A stretch of 64,000 bases of DNA, taken from assembly GCF_037026715.1 (NCBI RefSeq), contig NZ_JBANCG010000008.1, positions 1 through 64,000 of the forward strand, written 5' to 3'. Shown here one piece after another: positions 54,321 to 62,613 of the stretch (the first letter of the stretch is position 1; the number at the start of each line of letters is the position of its first letter). Origin of the DNA: Breoghania sp037026715 (GTDB lineage: Bacteria > Pseudomonadota > Alphaproteobacteria > Rhizobiales > Stappiaceae). Under the pieces are notes generated by a model, which ran no database searches, had not been told where the DNA came from, and worked only from the letters and a program-made list of their open reading frames with translations. A program made the translations under genes and the position numbers.

Positions 54321-55658
54321 TTATCTCTTGTGCCCGGTGTGCAGCCGCTTTTCCATGAATATGGAATAGCGCGACATCGAGAAGCAGAAAGTCCAGTAGA
54401 TCGCCGCCGCGAAAAGATAACCGGTATGACTTTGCGTCGGCGTCGCCCAGGTCGGATCGGTATAGGACGACTGGATCTGGCCCAGAAGATCGAACAGCCC
54501 GATGATTAGCACCAGCGTGGTGTCCTTGAACAGCCCGATGAAAGTATTCACGATACCGGGAATGACCAGCTTCAGGGCCTGCGGCATAATGATGAGCCCC
54601 ATCATCTGCCAGTAGCGTAGTCCCAGCGCTTGGGCGCCTTCGTATTGCCCTCTCGGGATCGCCTGCAGACCGCCGCGCACGACCTCGGCCATGTAGGCGG
54701 AGGCAAACAGCGCCACGCCGATGAGAGCCCTCAGCAACTTGTCGAAGGTCACCCCTTCGGGCAGGAACAGCGGCAGCATCACCGACGACATGAACAGCAC
54801 GGTGATCAGAGGCACGCCGCGCCAGAACTCGATGAAGACGATCGAGACGAGACGGACGATCGGCATGTCCGAGCGTCGCCCGAGTGCCAGAACGATCCCG
54901 AGCGGCAGGGAGGCGGCGATGCCCGTGACCGCGATGACCAGTGTCACCAGCAGCCCGCCCCAGACCGGTGTCTCCACCTCACTCAGGCCGAAATCGACCT
55001 GCGTGACAAAAGAGATGACGACCGCGAGGAGAAAGACCGCCCCCACGATCGCGAGAGGCCGGACGGGCGAGTTGTCGGAAACACGGGACAGCCCGAATGT
55101 GATCCCTGCGATGATCGCGAAGAGGAGGACGAGGTCGACCCAGTATTTCAATGGCCCCGGCTCCATCACGAAGCCCGGCAGCAGAAAGCCGGACACGCTC
55201 AGGTGCCCGCCAGTCAGCAGGACAAAGGCGCCGACCGGAAACACCAGCAGCATGTAGGCCACATTGGCGGCCTTGAAGGGCGCGGCCGGAACGAGCATCG
55301 GCACAAGCCCGAAGGCGAAGGCGGCAAAGACGATATCGACCCGCCACCGTTCGTCGACCGGATATCGGCCATAGATGAATTGCGAGAAATAGTCCGCCAC
55401 GTAGGGCCAGCATGCGCCTGAATGACCAAGACACGCCTCGCGGTTCGCCCCACTCCATACGGCATCGATCAGCGCGAACCTGATAAGCGGCTCAAAAATA
55501 AGCCACAGGATCATGACGCCGATGAGCGTCAGGATCGTGTTGCCGATGGAGGAGAACAGGTTCTCCCGCATCCAGCCGAGCAAGCCGCCTGTCGCCCGCG
55601 GCGGCGGCAGAACCGGAGCCAGATCGGTGCGGACGTAATGAACGTCGGTTGCAGCCAT
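54321..55658 (-). CDS. aapM: General L-amino acid ABC transporter permease AapM
   Basis: Permease of 445 residues with a long N-terminal extension of extra helices and loops, typical of AapM, before the conserved core. The EAA loop lies at about 345-365 (EVVRGGLQAIPRGQYEGAQALGL, read in two parts). The C-terminus is YSIFMEKRLHTGHKR. It partners AapQ to form the channel. Nine bases separate it from aapQ. Confidence 0.92.
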   Translation of the reverse strand: MAATDVHYVRTDLAPVLPPPRATGGLLGWMRENLFSSIGNTILTLIGVMILWLIFEPLIRFALIDAVWSGANREACLGHSGACWPYVADYFSQFIYGRYPVDERWRVDIVFAAFAFGLVPMLVPAAPFKAANVAYMLLVFPVGAFVLLTGGHLSVSGFLLPGFVMEPGPLKYWVDLVLLFAIIAGITFGLSRVSDNSPVRPLAIVGAVFLLAVVISFVTQVDFGLSEVETPVWGGLLVTLVIAVTGIAASLPLGIVLALGRRSDMPIVRLVSIVFIEFWRGVPLITVLFMSSVMLPLFLPEGVTFDKLLRALIGVALFASAYMAEVVRGGLQAIPRGQYEGAQALGLRYWQMMGLIIMPQALKLVIPGIVNTFIGLFKDTTLVLIIGLFDLLGQIQSSYTDPTWATPTQSHTGYLFAAAIYWTFCFSMSRYSIFMEKRLHTGHKR

Positions 55659-55667
55659 TGCGTCCTC

Positions 55668-56858
55668 CTACCGTTCCACCAGCGCCATGCGCTGGTTGTA
55701 CCAGTTCATGAATGCCGACGTGATGAGGCTCAGCGACAGGTAGACCATCATCCAGATTCCGATGATCTCGATCGCCTGCCCCGTCTGGTTGAGCACAGTG
55801 CCGCCGACCGAGACGAGATCGGGATAGGCGATGGCCACCGCCAGTGACGAGTTCTTGGTAAGGTTCAGATACTGACTGGTCAGCGGCGGAATGATGACCC
55901 GCATGGCCTGAGGAATGACGACAAGGCGAAGCGTCGGGCCCGGCCGCAGCCCCAGTGCGCTCGCCGCCTCCGTCTGCCCGTGACTCACCGCAAGGATGCC
56001 GGCACGGACGATTTCAGCGATGAAGGATGCGGTGTAGATCGACAGAGCCAGGCACAGCGCCACGAATTCCGGCGTGAGCTGCAGTCCACCGACGAAATTG
56101 AAGCCGCGCAGCTGCGGATACTCGATGGACACCGGCATGCCGGCCCCAAAGAAGGCGACGAGCGGCAGGCCGACGATCAGTCCGAGCGCCGCCAGTCCCG
56201 ACGGAAACCGCTCGCCTGTGGCCTCCTGCCGCTTGCGCGCCCAGACATGCAAGGCGATCGCGGCGGCGATGGCCAGCAGAAACGCGACCCCAATCGCGAG
56301 GGCGCCTTCACCGAAGACCGTTCTCGGCCCGTAGATCCCGCGATTGTTGATGAAGATGCTGTCGAGAAACATGATGCTGTTTCGCGGCGAGGGAACGGCG
56401 CGCAGCACGGCGAAGTACCAGAAGAAGATCTGCAACAACAGCGGGATGTTCCGCAAAATCTCGATATAGAGATAGGCGAGCCTTGAAATGATCCAGTTGC
56501 TGGAGAGCCTGGCGACGCCGACGACAAAGCCGATGATCGTCGCGAGGGCCACGCCGATGAACGCCACGAGGACCGTGTTCAGAAGACCGACGAGGAGAGC
56601 GCGGCCATAATCCGACGTCTCCGTGTAGTGGATCAGCGTCTGAATGATGCCGAAGCCGGCCGTGTCTTGGAGAAAGCCGAAGCCTGAGGCGATGCTCTGT
56701 CGCTCCAGGTTGGCGAGCGTATTGGAAATGATCTCCCACCCGAGGGCGACGACGATCAAAACCACCACCAGCTGATAGAATACGCTTCGAATTCGCGGAT
56801 CATACAAGACGGATCCACTCGACGGAAAATCCGTCGAAGAATGCTCCTGAATAGCCAT
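55668..56858 (-). CDS. aapQ: General L-amino acid ABC transporter permease AapQ
   Basis: Permease of 396 residues. Start ATG at 56858; an upstream in-frame ATG at 56897 would add 13 basic residues without support. It shows the AapQ-specific long insertion between the first and later helices (VPSPRNSIMFLDSIFINNRG region) and the core EAA loop EIVRAGILAVSHGQTEAASALGL (two parts, about 295-317). It lies 292 bases from aapJ, with a strong hairpin between. Confidence 0.92.
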   Translation of the reverse strand: MAIQEHSSTDFPSSGSVLYDPRIRSVFYQLVVVLIVVALGWEIISNTLANLERQSIASGFGFLQDTAGFGIIQTLIHYTETSDYGRALLVGLLNTVLVAFIGVALATIIGFVVGVARLSSNWIISRLAYLYIEILRNIPLLLQIFFWYFAVLRAVPSPRNSIMFLDSIFINNRGIYGPRTVFGEGALAIGVAFLLAIAAAIALHVWARKRQEATGERFPSGLAALGLIVGLPLVAFFGAGMPVSIEYPQLRGFNFVGGLQLTPEFVALCLALSIYTASFIAEIVRAGILAVSHGQTEAASALGLRPGPTLRLVVIPQAMRVIIPPLTSQYLNLTKNSSLAVAIAYPDLVSVGGTVLNQTGQAIEIIGIWMMVYLSLSLITSAFMNWYNQRMALVER

Positions 56859-57111
56859 TGTTCTCGCCCATTTGCTGCGACGGCGTTTCCACGTCATGTC
56901 GATCGACAGGGAGACTGCCGCCGGGCGCCGCTCAACCGGCCTTCCTCATCGCTTCCTTGGCCGCTCCACCCCGCCCCGCCCCGCCCCGAATGAGGTTGCG
57001 GCCGGCCATGTGCTCCCGCAATTCGGCATACGCCATCCCAAAGGGTGCCCGGCCGCATTCGCGACCGCCCCCCATCAGCCCAGCTTGCTTGACGTGTGCC
57101 CGGATACGAGA

Positions 57112-57140
57112 CGCCCGGCCGGTTGGCTTCCGGCCGGGCG
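57112..57140 (-). other. 11-bp hairpin between aapJ and aapQ
   Basis: CGCCCGGCCGG and CCGGCCGGGCG around a 7-base loop, starting 10 bases after the aapJ stop. No T-run follows. In binding-protein-dependent operons such hairpins stabilise the binding-protein message and reduce read-through, giving excess AapJ. The rest of 56859-57111 shows no gene. Confidence 0.55.
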
Positions 57141-57150
57141 CGAAGAACCG

Positions 57151-58167
57151 CTAGCGGATCGGCGGGGCGTACATGATCCCGCCCTTGGACCACAGCGCAT
57201 TGAGGCCTCGGGAAATGCCGAGCGGCGTCTTGGGCCCGACATTGTTGTCGAAGCTCTCGCCGTAATTGCCCACGGCCTTGATGATGTTGTAGGCCCAGTC
57301 GTTCGACAGACCGAGGTTCTCGCCGAAGGACCCCTCAAGACCGAGCAGCCGCTTGATCGCCGGATTGTCGGACGACTTCATCTCGTCGACATTGGCCTTC
57401 GTCACGCCGAGTTCCTCCGCGTTGACCATCGCGAAGAGCGTCCACTTGGCAATGTTGAACCACTGGTCGTCGCCCTGACGCACGACGGGCCCGAGCGGCT
57501 CCTTGGAGATGATTTCCGGCAGCACCATGTGCTCGTCCGGATTGGTCAGCTTCAGGCGCTGGGCGTAAAGGCCCGAGGCATCGGTCGTATAGACGTCGCA
57601 GCGGCCGGAATCATAGGCCTGCACGACTTCATCCGACTTTTCGAATGCCACGATTTCGTAGGGCATGTTGTTGGCACGGAAATAGTCGGCGACGTTGAGT
57701 TCCGTCGTCGTGCCCGTGTTGGTGCAGATCGAGGCGCCGGAGAGTTCCAGCGCCGAGGACACGCCGAGAGCCTTGCGGACCATGAAGCCCTGGCCGTCAT
57801 AGTAGTTCACGCCGACGAAGTTCAGACCCAGCGTGGTGTCGCGGGTCATCGTCCAGGTCGTGTTGCGCGGCAGCACGTCGATTTCACCCGACTGCAACGC
57901 GGTGAAGCGTTCCTTGGCGGAGAGCGGCGTGTACTTCGCGGCGGACGCGTCGCCAAAGATCGCGGCGGCCATGGCCTTGCAGAAGTCCACGTCGAGGCCG
58001 GACCAGTTGCCGCTGGAATCGGGATTGGAGAAGCCAGGCAACCCCTGGCTCATGCCGCACTGAACGAACCCCTTCGCCTTGACATCGTCCAGCGTTGCGC
58101 CGCTGGCGGCCGTAACGGCCATTCCAAGCGCCGCTCCCAAGACGAGCGGCAAAAATTTATTGGTCAT
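57151..58167 (-). CDS. aapJ: General L-amino acid ABC transporter binding protein AapJ
   Basis: Periplasmic binding protein of 338 residues. Signal peptide ends TAASGAT (cleavage near 23). The mature part begins LDDVKAKGFVQCGMSQGLPGFS, followed by WSGLDVDFCKAMAAAIFGD, typical of AapJ. It binds a broad range of L-amino acids and first in its operon is read away from metC. The aap-metC arrangement is known from rhizobia. Confidence 0.94.
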   Translation of the reverse strand: MTNKFLPLVLGAALGMAVTAASGATLDDVKAKGFVQCGMSQGLPGFSNPDSSGNWSGLDVDFCKAMAAAIFGDASAAKYTPLSAKERFTALQSGEIDVLPRNTTWTMTRDTTLGLNFVGVNYYDGQGFMVRKALGVSSALELSGASICTNTGTTTELNVADYFRANNMPYEIVAFEKSDEVVQAYDSGRCDVYTTDASGLYAQRLKLTNPDEHMVLPEIISKEPLGPVVRQGDDQWFNIAKWTLFAMVNAEELGVTKANVDEMKSSDNPAIKRLLGLEGSFGENLGLSNDWAYNIIKAVGNYGESFDNNVGPKTPLGISRGLNALWSKGGIMYAPPIR

Positions 58168-58209
58168 CGATTGAAGCCTTTTCTGTTGCCCGGTTGATGC
58201 GTTAGCGTA

Positions 58210-58304
58210 TTGGGGGCGAATAAGTATAAACTCTTACAATCAGAACGAGCCCGCTTGCCTGTACGACCTTCTCCACCCATACGGCGCGGTTGTATTCGCC
58301 CCAA
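58210..58304. promoter_or_regulatory. Interrupted inverted repeat in the aapJ-metC divergent region
   Basis: TTGGGGGCGAATA (58210-58222) and TATTCGCCCCAA (58293-58304) are complementary with one bulged base, 70 bases apart, inside the 251-base divergent region. A leftward TATACT (58228-58223) lies just beside the first arm and could be the aapJ -10, but no good -35 is present. The repeat could bind one regulator at two sites. Confidence 0.4.
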
Positions 58305-58418
58305 GGACTTATTCGAGGACATTTGGAAAGTTCGGTCAAGAGCATCCTCCCGCCTCGGTCTCCAGACCCGTCACATCTGCCCAAACAACATCCATTTGCA
58401 TTTGCACAGAACGTGAAC

Positions 58419-59603
58419 ATGACCAAGAAAAAGCCAGACACTCAGACAAATCCCGACACCCTGCTCGCCCATGTCGGGCGCCATCCGGCGGAAAACCATG
58501 GCTTCGTCAATCCGCCCGTCATTCATGCCTCTACCGTCCTGTTCCCCGATATCGAGACGATGTCCACCGGCGGCCAGCGCTATACCTATGCCCGGCGCGG
58601 CACGCCGACGTCGGACGCGCTCGAAGAAGCGGTGACGACGCTGGAAGGGGCGGCCGGTACACGCCTTGCCCCGTCGGGCCTTGCCGCCATCGCCGTTGCG
58701 CTGCAGTCGTGCCTGTCGGCCGGCGACCACCTTCTCGTGGCGGATTCCGTCTACGGGCCGTGCCGCAATTTCTGCAATTCGGTGCTGGCTCGCTTCGGCG
58801 TTTCCGTCAGCTACTACGATCCGACCGATCTCGACGCCCTTGAAGCGGCCTTCCGGCCCGAGACGCGTGCCGTCTTCACCGAGGCGCCCGGCTCCCTCAC
58901 GTTCGAGATGCAGGACATTCCCGCGATTGCGGAGATGGCCCACAAGCGCGACGCGATCGTCCTCAACGACAACACCTGGGCCTCTCCCCTCTACTTCAAG
59001 CCGATCGAGCATGGGGTCGATCTGTCGATCCAGGCCGGCACCAAGTACATCGTCGGCCATTCCGACGTGATGATCGGAACCATTGCCGCCAGTGAACGGG
59101 CGTGGAAGGCACTGGAGAAGACGCACGGCGACATGGGCATGTGCGTGGGGCCGGACGATATTTACCTCGCCCTGCGTGGATTGCGCACGATGGGCGTGCG
59201 GCTGGAGCGGCACATGAAGAATGCGCTGCAGGTGGCCGACTGGCTGTCGCGCAGGGACGACGTCGCCCGCGTCCTCTACCCGGCCCTTCCCGGCGCGCCC
59301 GGTCACGACATCTGGAAGCGGGACTTCGATGGAGCGAGCGGCCTGTTCGCGGTGGAGCTCGCCCCCGCCCCGGACGCGGCGGTCGAGGCCTTCATCAATG
59401 CCCTGGAGATGTTCGGGCTCGGCTATTCGTGGGGCGGCTTTGAAAGCCTGCTCACCTGGCCGCGGCCGAAGTCGATCCGCACCGCGACCAGCTGGGATGC
59501 CGAGGGCGCGCTGCTGCGCCTGCACATCGGCCTTGAGGATCCCGCCGACCTGATGGCCGATCTGGAGCGCGGCTTCGCCGCCTTCAACGCGGCGCGCGGC
59601 TGA
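58419..59603 (+). CDS. metC: Cystathionine beta-lyase MetC
   Basis: PLP-dependent enzyme of 394 residues that cleaves cystathionine to homocysteine, pyruvate and ammonia. Family features: YTYARRGTPTSDALE (55-69), the PLP-phosphate loop region, Asp184 (NDNT) and the Schiff-base Lys209 (AGTKYIVGHSD). The C-terminal domain has the ETLMTWP-like SLLTWPRP segment. ATG at 58419 has only a weak upstream signal; GTG at 58413 is an in-frame alternative. Divergent from aapJ, as in rhizobia. Confidence 0.92.
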   Translation: MTKKKPDTQTNPDTLLAHVGRHPAENHGFVNPPVIHASTVLFPDIETMSTGGQRYTYARRGTPTSDALEEAVTTLEGAAGTRLAPSGLAAIAVALQSCLSAGDHLLVADSVYGPCRNFCNSVLARFGVSVSYYDPTDLDALEAAFRPETRAVFTEAPGSLTFEMQDIPAIAEMAHKRDAIVLNDNTWASPLYFKPIEHGVDLSIQAGTKYIVGHSDVMIGTIAASERAWKALEKTHGDMGMCVGPDDIYLALRGLRTMGVRLERHMKNALQVADWLSRRDDVARVLYPALPGAPGHDIWKRDFDGASGLFAVELAPAPDAAVEAFINALEMFGLGYSWGGFESLLTWPRPKSIRTATSWDAEGALLRLHIGLEDPADLMADLERGFAAFNAARG

Positions 59604-59636
59604 CGGTTCTCTCCGCCCTCAGATAACCAACAAACG

Positions 59637-59673
59637 AAAACGGCGGCGGTCCCGTTCGGACCGCCGCCGTTTT
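59637..59673. terminator. Bidirectional terminator between metC and the IalB-family gene
   Basis: Perfect 16-bp stem (AAAACGGCGGCGGTCC with its complement, 5-base loop), with the A-run and T-run built into the ends. It serves both convergent genes. Confidence 0.9.
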
Positions 59674-59703
59674 CTTGTCTTCAAGAACCCCGATGGTCCG
59701 AGA

Positions 59704-60351
59704 TCACTCGGACTGGGTCGCCTTCTTCTGCTGCTCGATCAGCTTCTGACGGGCGTCTTCGGCGCGCTTCTGAAGCTCCTGCTGCAGTTTTTCCTGCTTG
59801 GCCTGAAGATCCTGCGGGCTCAGGCCGGCGCCTTCATAAACCTTGGTGAAGCCGACGAGCGTCAGCTCCAGCTGCACGGGCTTGTTCTGCTGGTTCAGCG
59901 TCGTCAGAACGAGGTTGTTGCCCTTCTTCAGGGCATCGATGAACGCATCATCGATCAGGAACTCGCCGACGCAGCCGTTGGAGAAGCAGATGTTGTACTT
60001 GCCGGCCTTCTGCTGGCCGCCATCGATCTGCACGCGCAGGCCCGGCTGGATGAGCATTCCCGGCGGAACGATAACCGCCATCGACTTGCGATCCTCGCCT
60101 TCGATCTCGCGAATGGCGACCTGAGCGAGCAGCTGACCGGTGTCGGTCGCCTTGTTCTGCAAAGTCATGCAGATCTTTTTCTTGCTCTTGGGATCGGTGT
60201 TACAAACCTTCGTCCAAGCGGACTCGGCGCCGGGTTGAGCCGCAGGCGCGTCCGAGGACTGCGCCGATGCGATGGTGGTGAAGCCGAGCACGGCCAGCGC
60301 GGCGAACGCTCCCTGCGCCACGGCTCGAACTCCGGAGTACCTATTGGCCAT
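59704..60351 (-). CDS. Invasion-associated locus B (IalB) family protein
   Basis: Exported protein of 215 residues. A signal peptide ends TTIASAQ (near residue 30). The IalB domain (about 45-165) has cysteine pairs in VCNTDPKSKKKIC and NICFSNGC that probably form disulfides. The C-terminal 40 residues form a charged, glutamine-rich coiled coil (about 172-215), not part of the core family. ATG at 60351 has AAGGAC upstream. Common in Hyphomicrobiales; role uncertain outside Bartonella. Confidence 0.88.
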   Translation of the reverse strand: MANRYSGVRAVAQGAFAALAVLGFTTIASAQSSDAPAAQPGAESAWTKVCNTDPKSKKKICMTLQNKATDTGQLLAQVAIREIEGEDRKSMAVIVPPGMLIQPGLRVQIDGGQQKAGKYNICFSNGCVGEFLIDDAFIDALKKGNNLVLTTLNQQNKPVQLELTLVGFTKVYEGAGLSPQDLQAKQEKLQQELQKRAEDARQKLIEQQKKATQSE

Positions 60352-60644
60352 ACGAATTCGTCCTTGCTTCCCTGTTTCCCGGCGGGCCGTCCCGTCCGGT
60401 CCCCGCTCAGCGGGACCGCCCCAAAATCCTGGGCCCTCCATCGCCGGCAATTGCGGCGAGACGGTGACTGCCCTTGTCCTGCGCCGCATGAATAACGGCT
60501 CACTCCATCAATTGCCAGTCATTCTGACTACTACGAAGGACCGGGCGGCCTCCTTGTGTGATAGGATGAGCGTCAGAATCAACGCTTTTTTCGCAGATCG
60601 CCGGTCTATACCCGGTCCTCCGGGCAGAAGACCGTGCGTTAGAC

Positions 60645-62585
60645 ATGACGGCGACGCTGTTTATGGTAAATGCTTTCGCGTACAGGGTGCGGCGGCCGCG
60701 CCCGGGCCAAACGTCGCTGGCCACACAAACATCGCTGGCCACAGAAGTGCCCGGCCCGCATTCAAGCACCCTGCCTCTCCTGCTGCTTGCCCTGATCGCC
60801 GTGCTCTTCTGCGGACTTGCCGTGCTGCCGGGCCATGCCGCTCCAGCCGAAGGTCTTGCGATGCACGGCGAACCGGCGCTGCCCGCCGGCTTTACGCATT
60901 TTCCATACGTCAATCCGCAGGCACCGAAGGGCGGAAGCATCACCTATGGCGTCCAGGGCACGTTCGACAGCCTCAACCCCTTCATCATCAAGGGTGTAGC
61001 GGCGCGCGGACTGTGGGATATCCAGTTCGGAAACAACGTCTACGAGAGCCTTCTGGTCCGCAACCGCGACGAACCCTTCACCGTCTACGGACTGCTTGCA
61101 GAAAGCGTGGAAACACCACCGGAACGCGACTGGGTCGAATTCCGGCTGCGCAAGGAAGCCAGATTCTCCGACGGCACTCCGGTTACCGCCGAGGACGTGA
61201 TCTTCTCGCTGGCGCTGCTGCGCGATTCCGGCCGGCCGCACTACCGCACCTGGTTTCGCAAGATCGTGCGCATGGAAAGCCGTGACGCGCGCACCGTGCG
61301 GCTCATCTTCGAAGATGGCAAGGACCGGGAACTGCCGCTGCTGATCGGTCTCGCCCCCATCCTGCCGCAACACGCGATCGATCCCGCGACCTTCGACAAA
61401 TCCTCGCTGGACATTCCTGTCGGCTCCGGCCCCTACACGGTTGCCAAGGTCGATCCGGGCAGTTCCATCGTGTTCAAGCGCAATCCGGACTACTGGGGCG
61501 CGAAGGTGCCGGCAAAGATCGGGCACGACAATTTCGACGAGATCCGATTCGAATATTTCCGCGATCGCAATTCGCTCTTCGAGGCCTTCAAGAAGGGCAT
61601 CGTCGACCTGCTGATCGAGACCGACCCCAAGCGCTGGGCCCAGAGCTACGACTTTCCGGCCGTTGAGAAGAGCGACGTGGTCAAGCAGAGCTTTACCAAC
61701 AACCAGCCTGCGGGAATGACAGGCTTCGTCTTCAACACGCGGCGGCCGATCTTCGCCGATGTCCGCGTGCGCCGCGCTCTCGTGCAGCTTTTCGATTTCG
61801 AGTGGGTGAACAAGAATCTCTACTTCGGGCTCTACAAGCGCACCGAAGGCTATTTCGACGGATCCGACCTTTCCGCGATCGGGCGCCCCGCCTCCGCGGC
61901 GGAAAAAACCCTGCTCGCCCCGTTCCCCGATGCCGTGCAGCCGGATGTGATGAACGGCACCTGGCATCCGCCGCACACCGACGGCAGCGGAACCGACCGG
62001 GCCCCGCTCGCGCGCGCCGTCAAGATGCTGCACGAGGCCGGCTGGACCATCTCGAACGGGACGATGGTCAATCAGGAGACCGGTCAGCCGTTGTCCTTCG
62101 AAATCCTGACGCGATCATCCGACGAGGAGCGGCTGGCGCTTTCCTACGCCCGCACGCTCAAGCGGATCGGCATCGAGGTCTCCGTGCGAACGGTCGATTC
62201 CGCGCAGTACGAGCGGCGGCGGATCGCCTTTGACTACGACATGACGGTGGCGACATGGACCGCGTCGCTCTCGCCCGGCAACGAGCAGACGCTGCGCTGG
62301 TCCGTTGCGAGCGCGGACGAGGAAGGCTCGTTCAATTTCGCCGGCGCGCGCGAACCGGCGCTCGATGCGATGATCGCCGCGCTGCTGAACGCACGCACGC
62401 GCGAGGATTTCGTGACTGCCGTGCGTGCACTGGACCGGGTGCTGATCTCGGGGTCCTATGCCGTGCCGCTCTTTCATCTGCCCGCCGACTGGATCGCCAG
62501 ATGGCGTCGCATCGTACCGACCGAGATCACCCCGCTAACGGGCTATCGCCTGGACACCTGGTGGCATGATGACACGGTTCAATGA
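60645..62585 (+). CDS. YejA-like extracellular solute-binding protein (family 5)
   Basis: Periplasmic oligopeptide/microcin-C-type binding protein, 646 residues. About 40 residues precede the hydrophobic signal segment (LLLLALIAVLFCGLAVLPGHAA, read in two parts; about 46-67). The mature part has GGSITYGVQGTFDSLNPF, the YESLLVRN and DGTPVTAEDVIFSL blocks and VGSGPYTV typical of the family. Two 18-bp direct repeats in the N-terminal region encode QTSLAT twice. The ATG at 60645 has a weak ribosome-binding site; GTG at 60747 is a possible shorter start. No yejBEF permease or ATPase genes follow; the next gene starts 28 bases later. Confidence 0.87.
   Translation: MTATLFMVNAFAYRVRRPRPGQTSLATQTSLATEVPGPHSSTLPLLLLALIAVLFCGLAVLPGHAAPAEGLAMHGEPALPAGFTHFPYVNPQAPKGGSITYGVQGTFDSLNPFIIKGVAARGLWDIQFGNNVYESLLVRNRDEPFTVYGLLAESVETPPERDWVEFRLRKEARFSDGTPVTAEDVIFSLALLRDSGRPHYRTWFRKIVRMESRDARTVRLIFEDGKDRELPLLIGLAPILPQHAIDPATFDKSSLDIPVGSGPYTVAKVDPGSSIVFKRNPDYWGAKVPAKIGHDNFDEIRFEYFRDRNSLFEAFKKGIVDLLIETDPKRWAQSYDFPAVEKSDVVKQSFTNNQPAGMTGFVFNTRRPIFADVRVRRALVQLFDFEWVNKNLYFGLYKRTEGYFDGSDLSAIGRPASAAEKTLLAPFPDAVQPDVMNGTWHPPHTDGSGTDRAPLARAVKMLHEAGWTISNGTMVNQETGQPLSFEILTRSSDEERLALSYARTLKRIGIEVSVRTVDSAQYERRRIAFDYDMTVATWTASLSPGNEQTLRWSVASADEEGSFNFAGAREPALDAMIAALLNARTREDFVTAVRALDRVLISGSYAVPLFHLPADWIARWRRIVPTEITPLTGYRLDTWWHDDTVQ
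60708..60743 (+). repeat. Tandem 18-bp direct repeat inside the solute-binding gene
   Basis: Two adjacent 18-bp units (60708-60725 and 60726-60743) differ at one base. They encode two copies of QTSLAT in the extended N-terminal region. The near identity points to a recent duplication. Confidence 0.8.
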
Positions 62586-62613
62586 GCGCAAACCCATTGT
62601 TGAGGAGGGGCGC

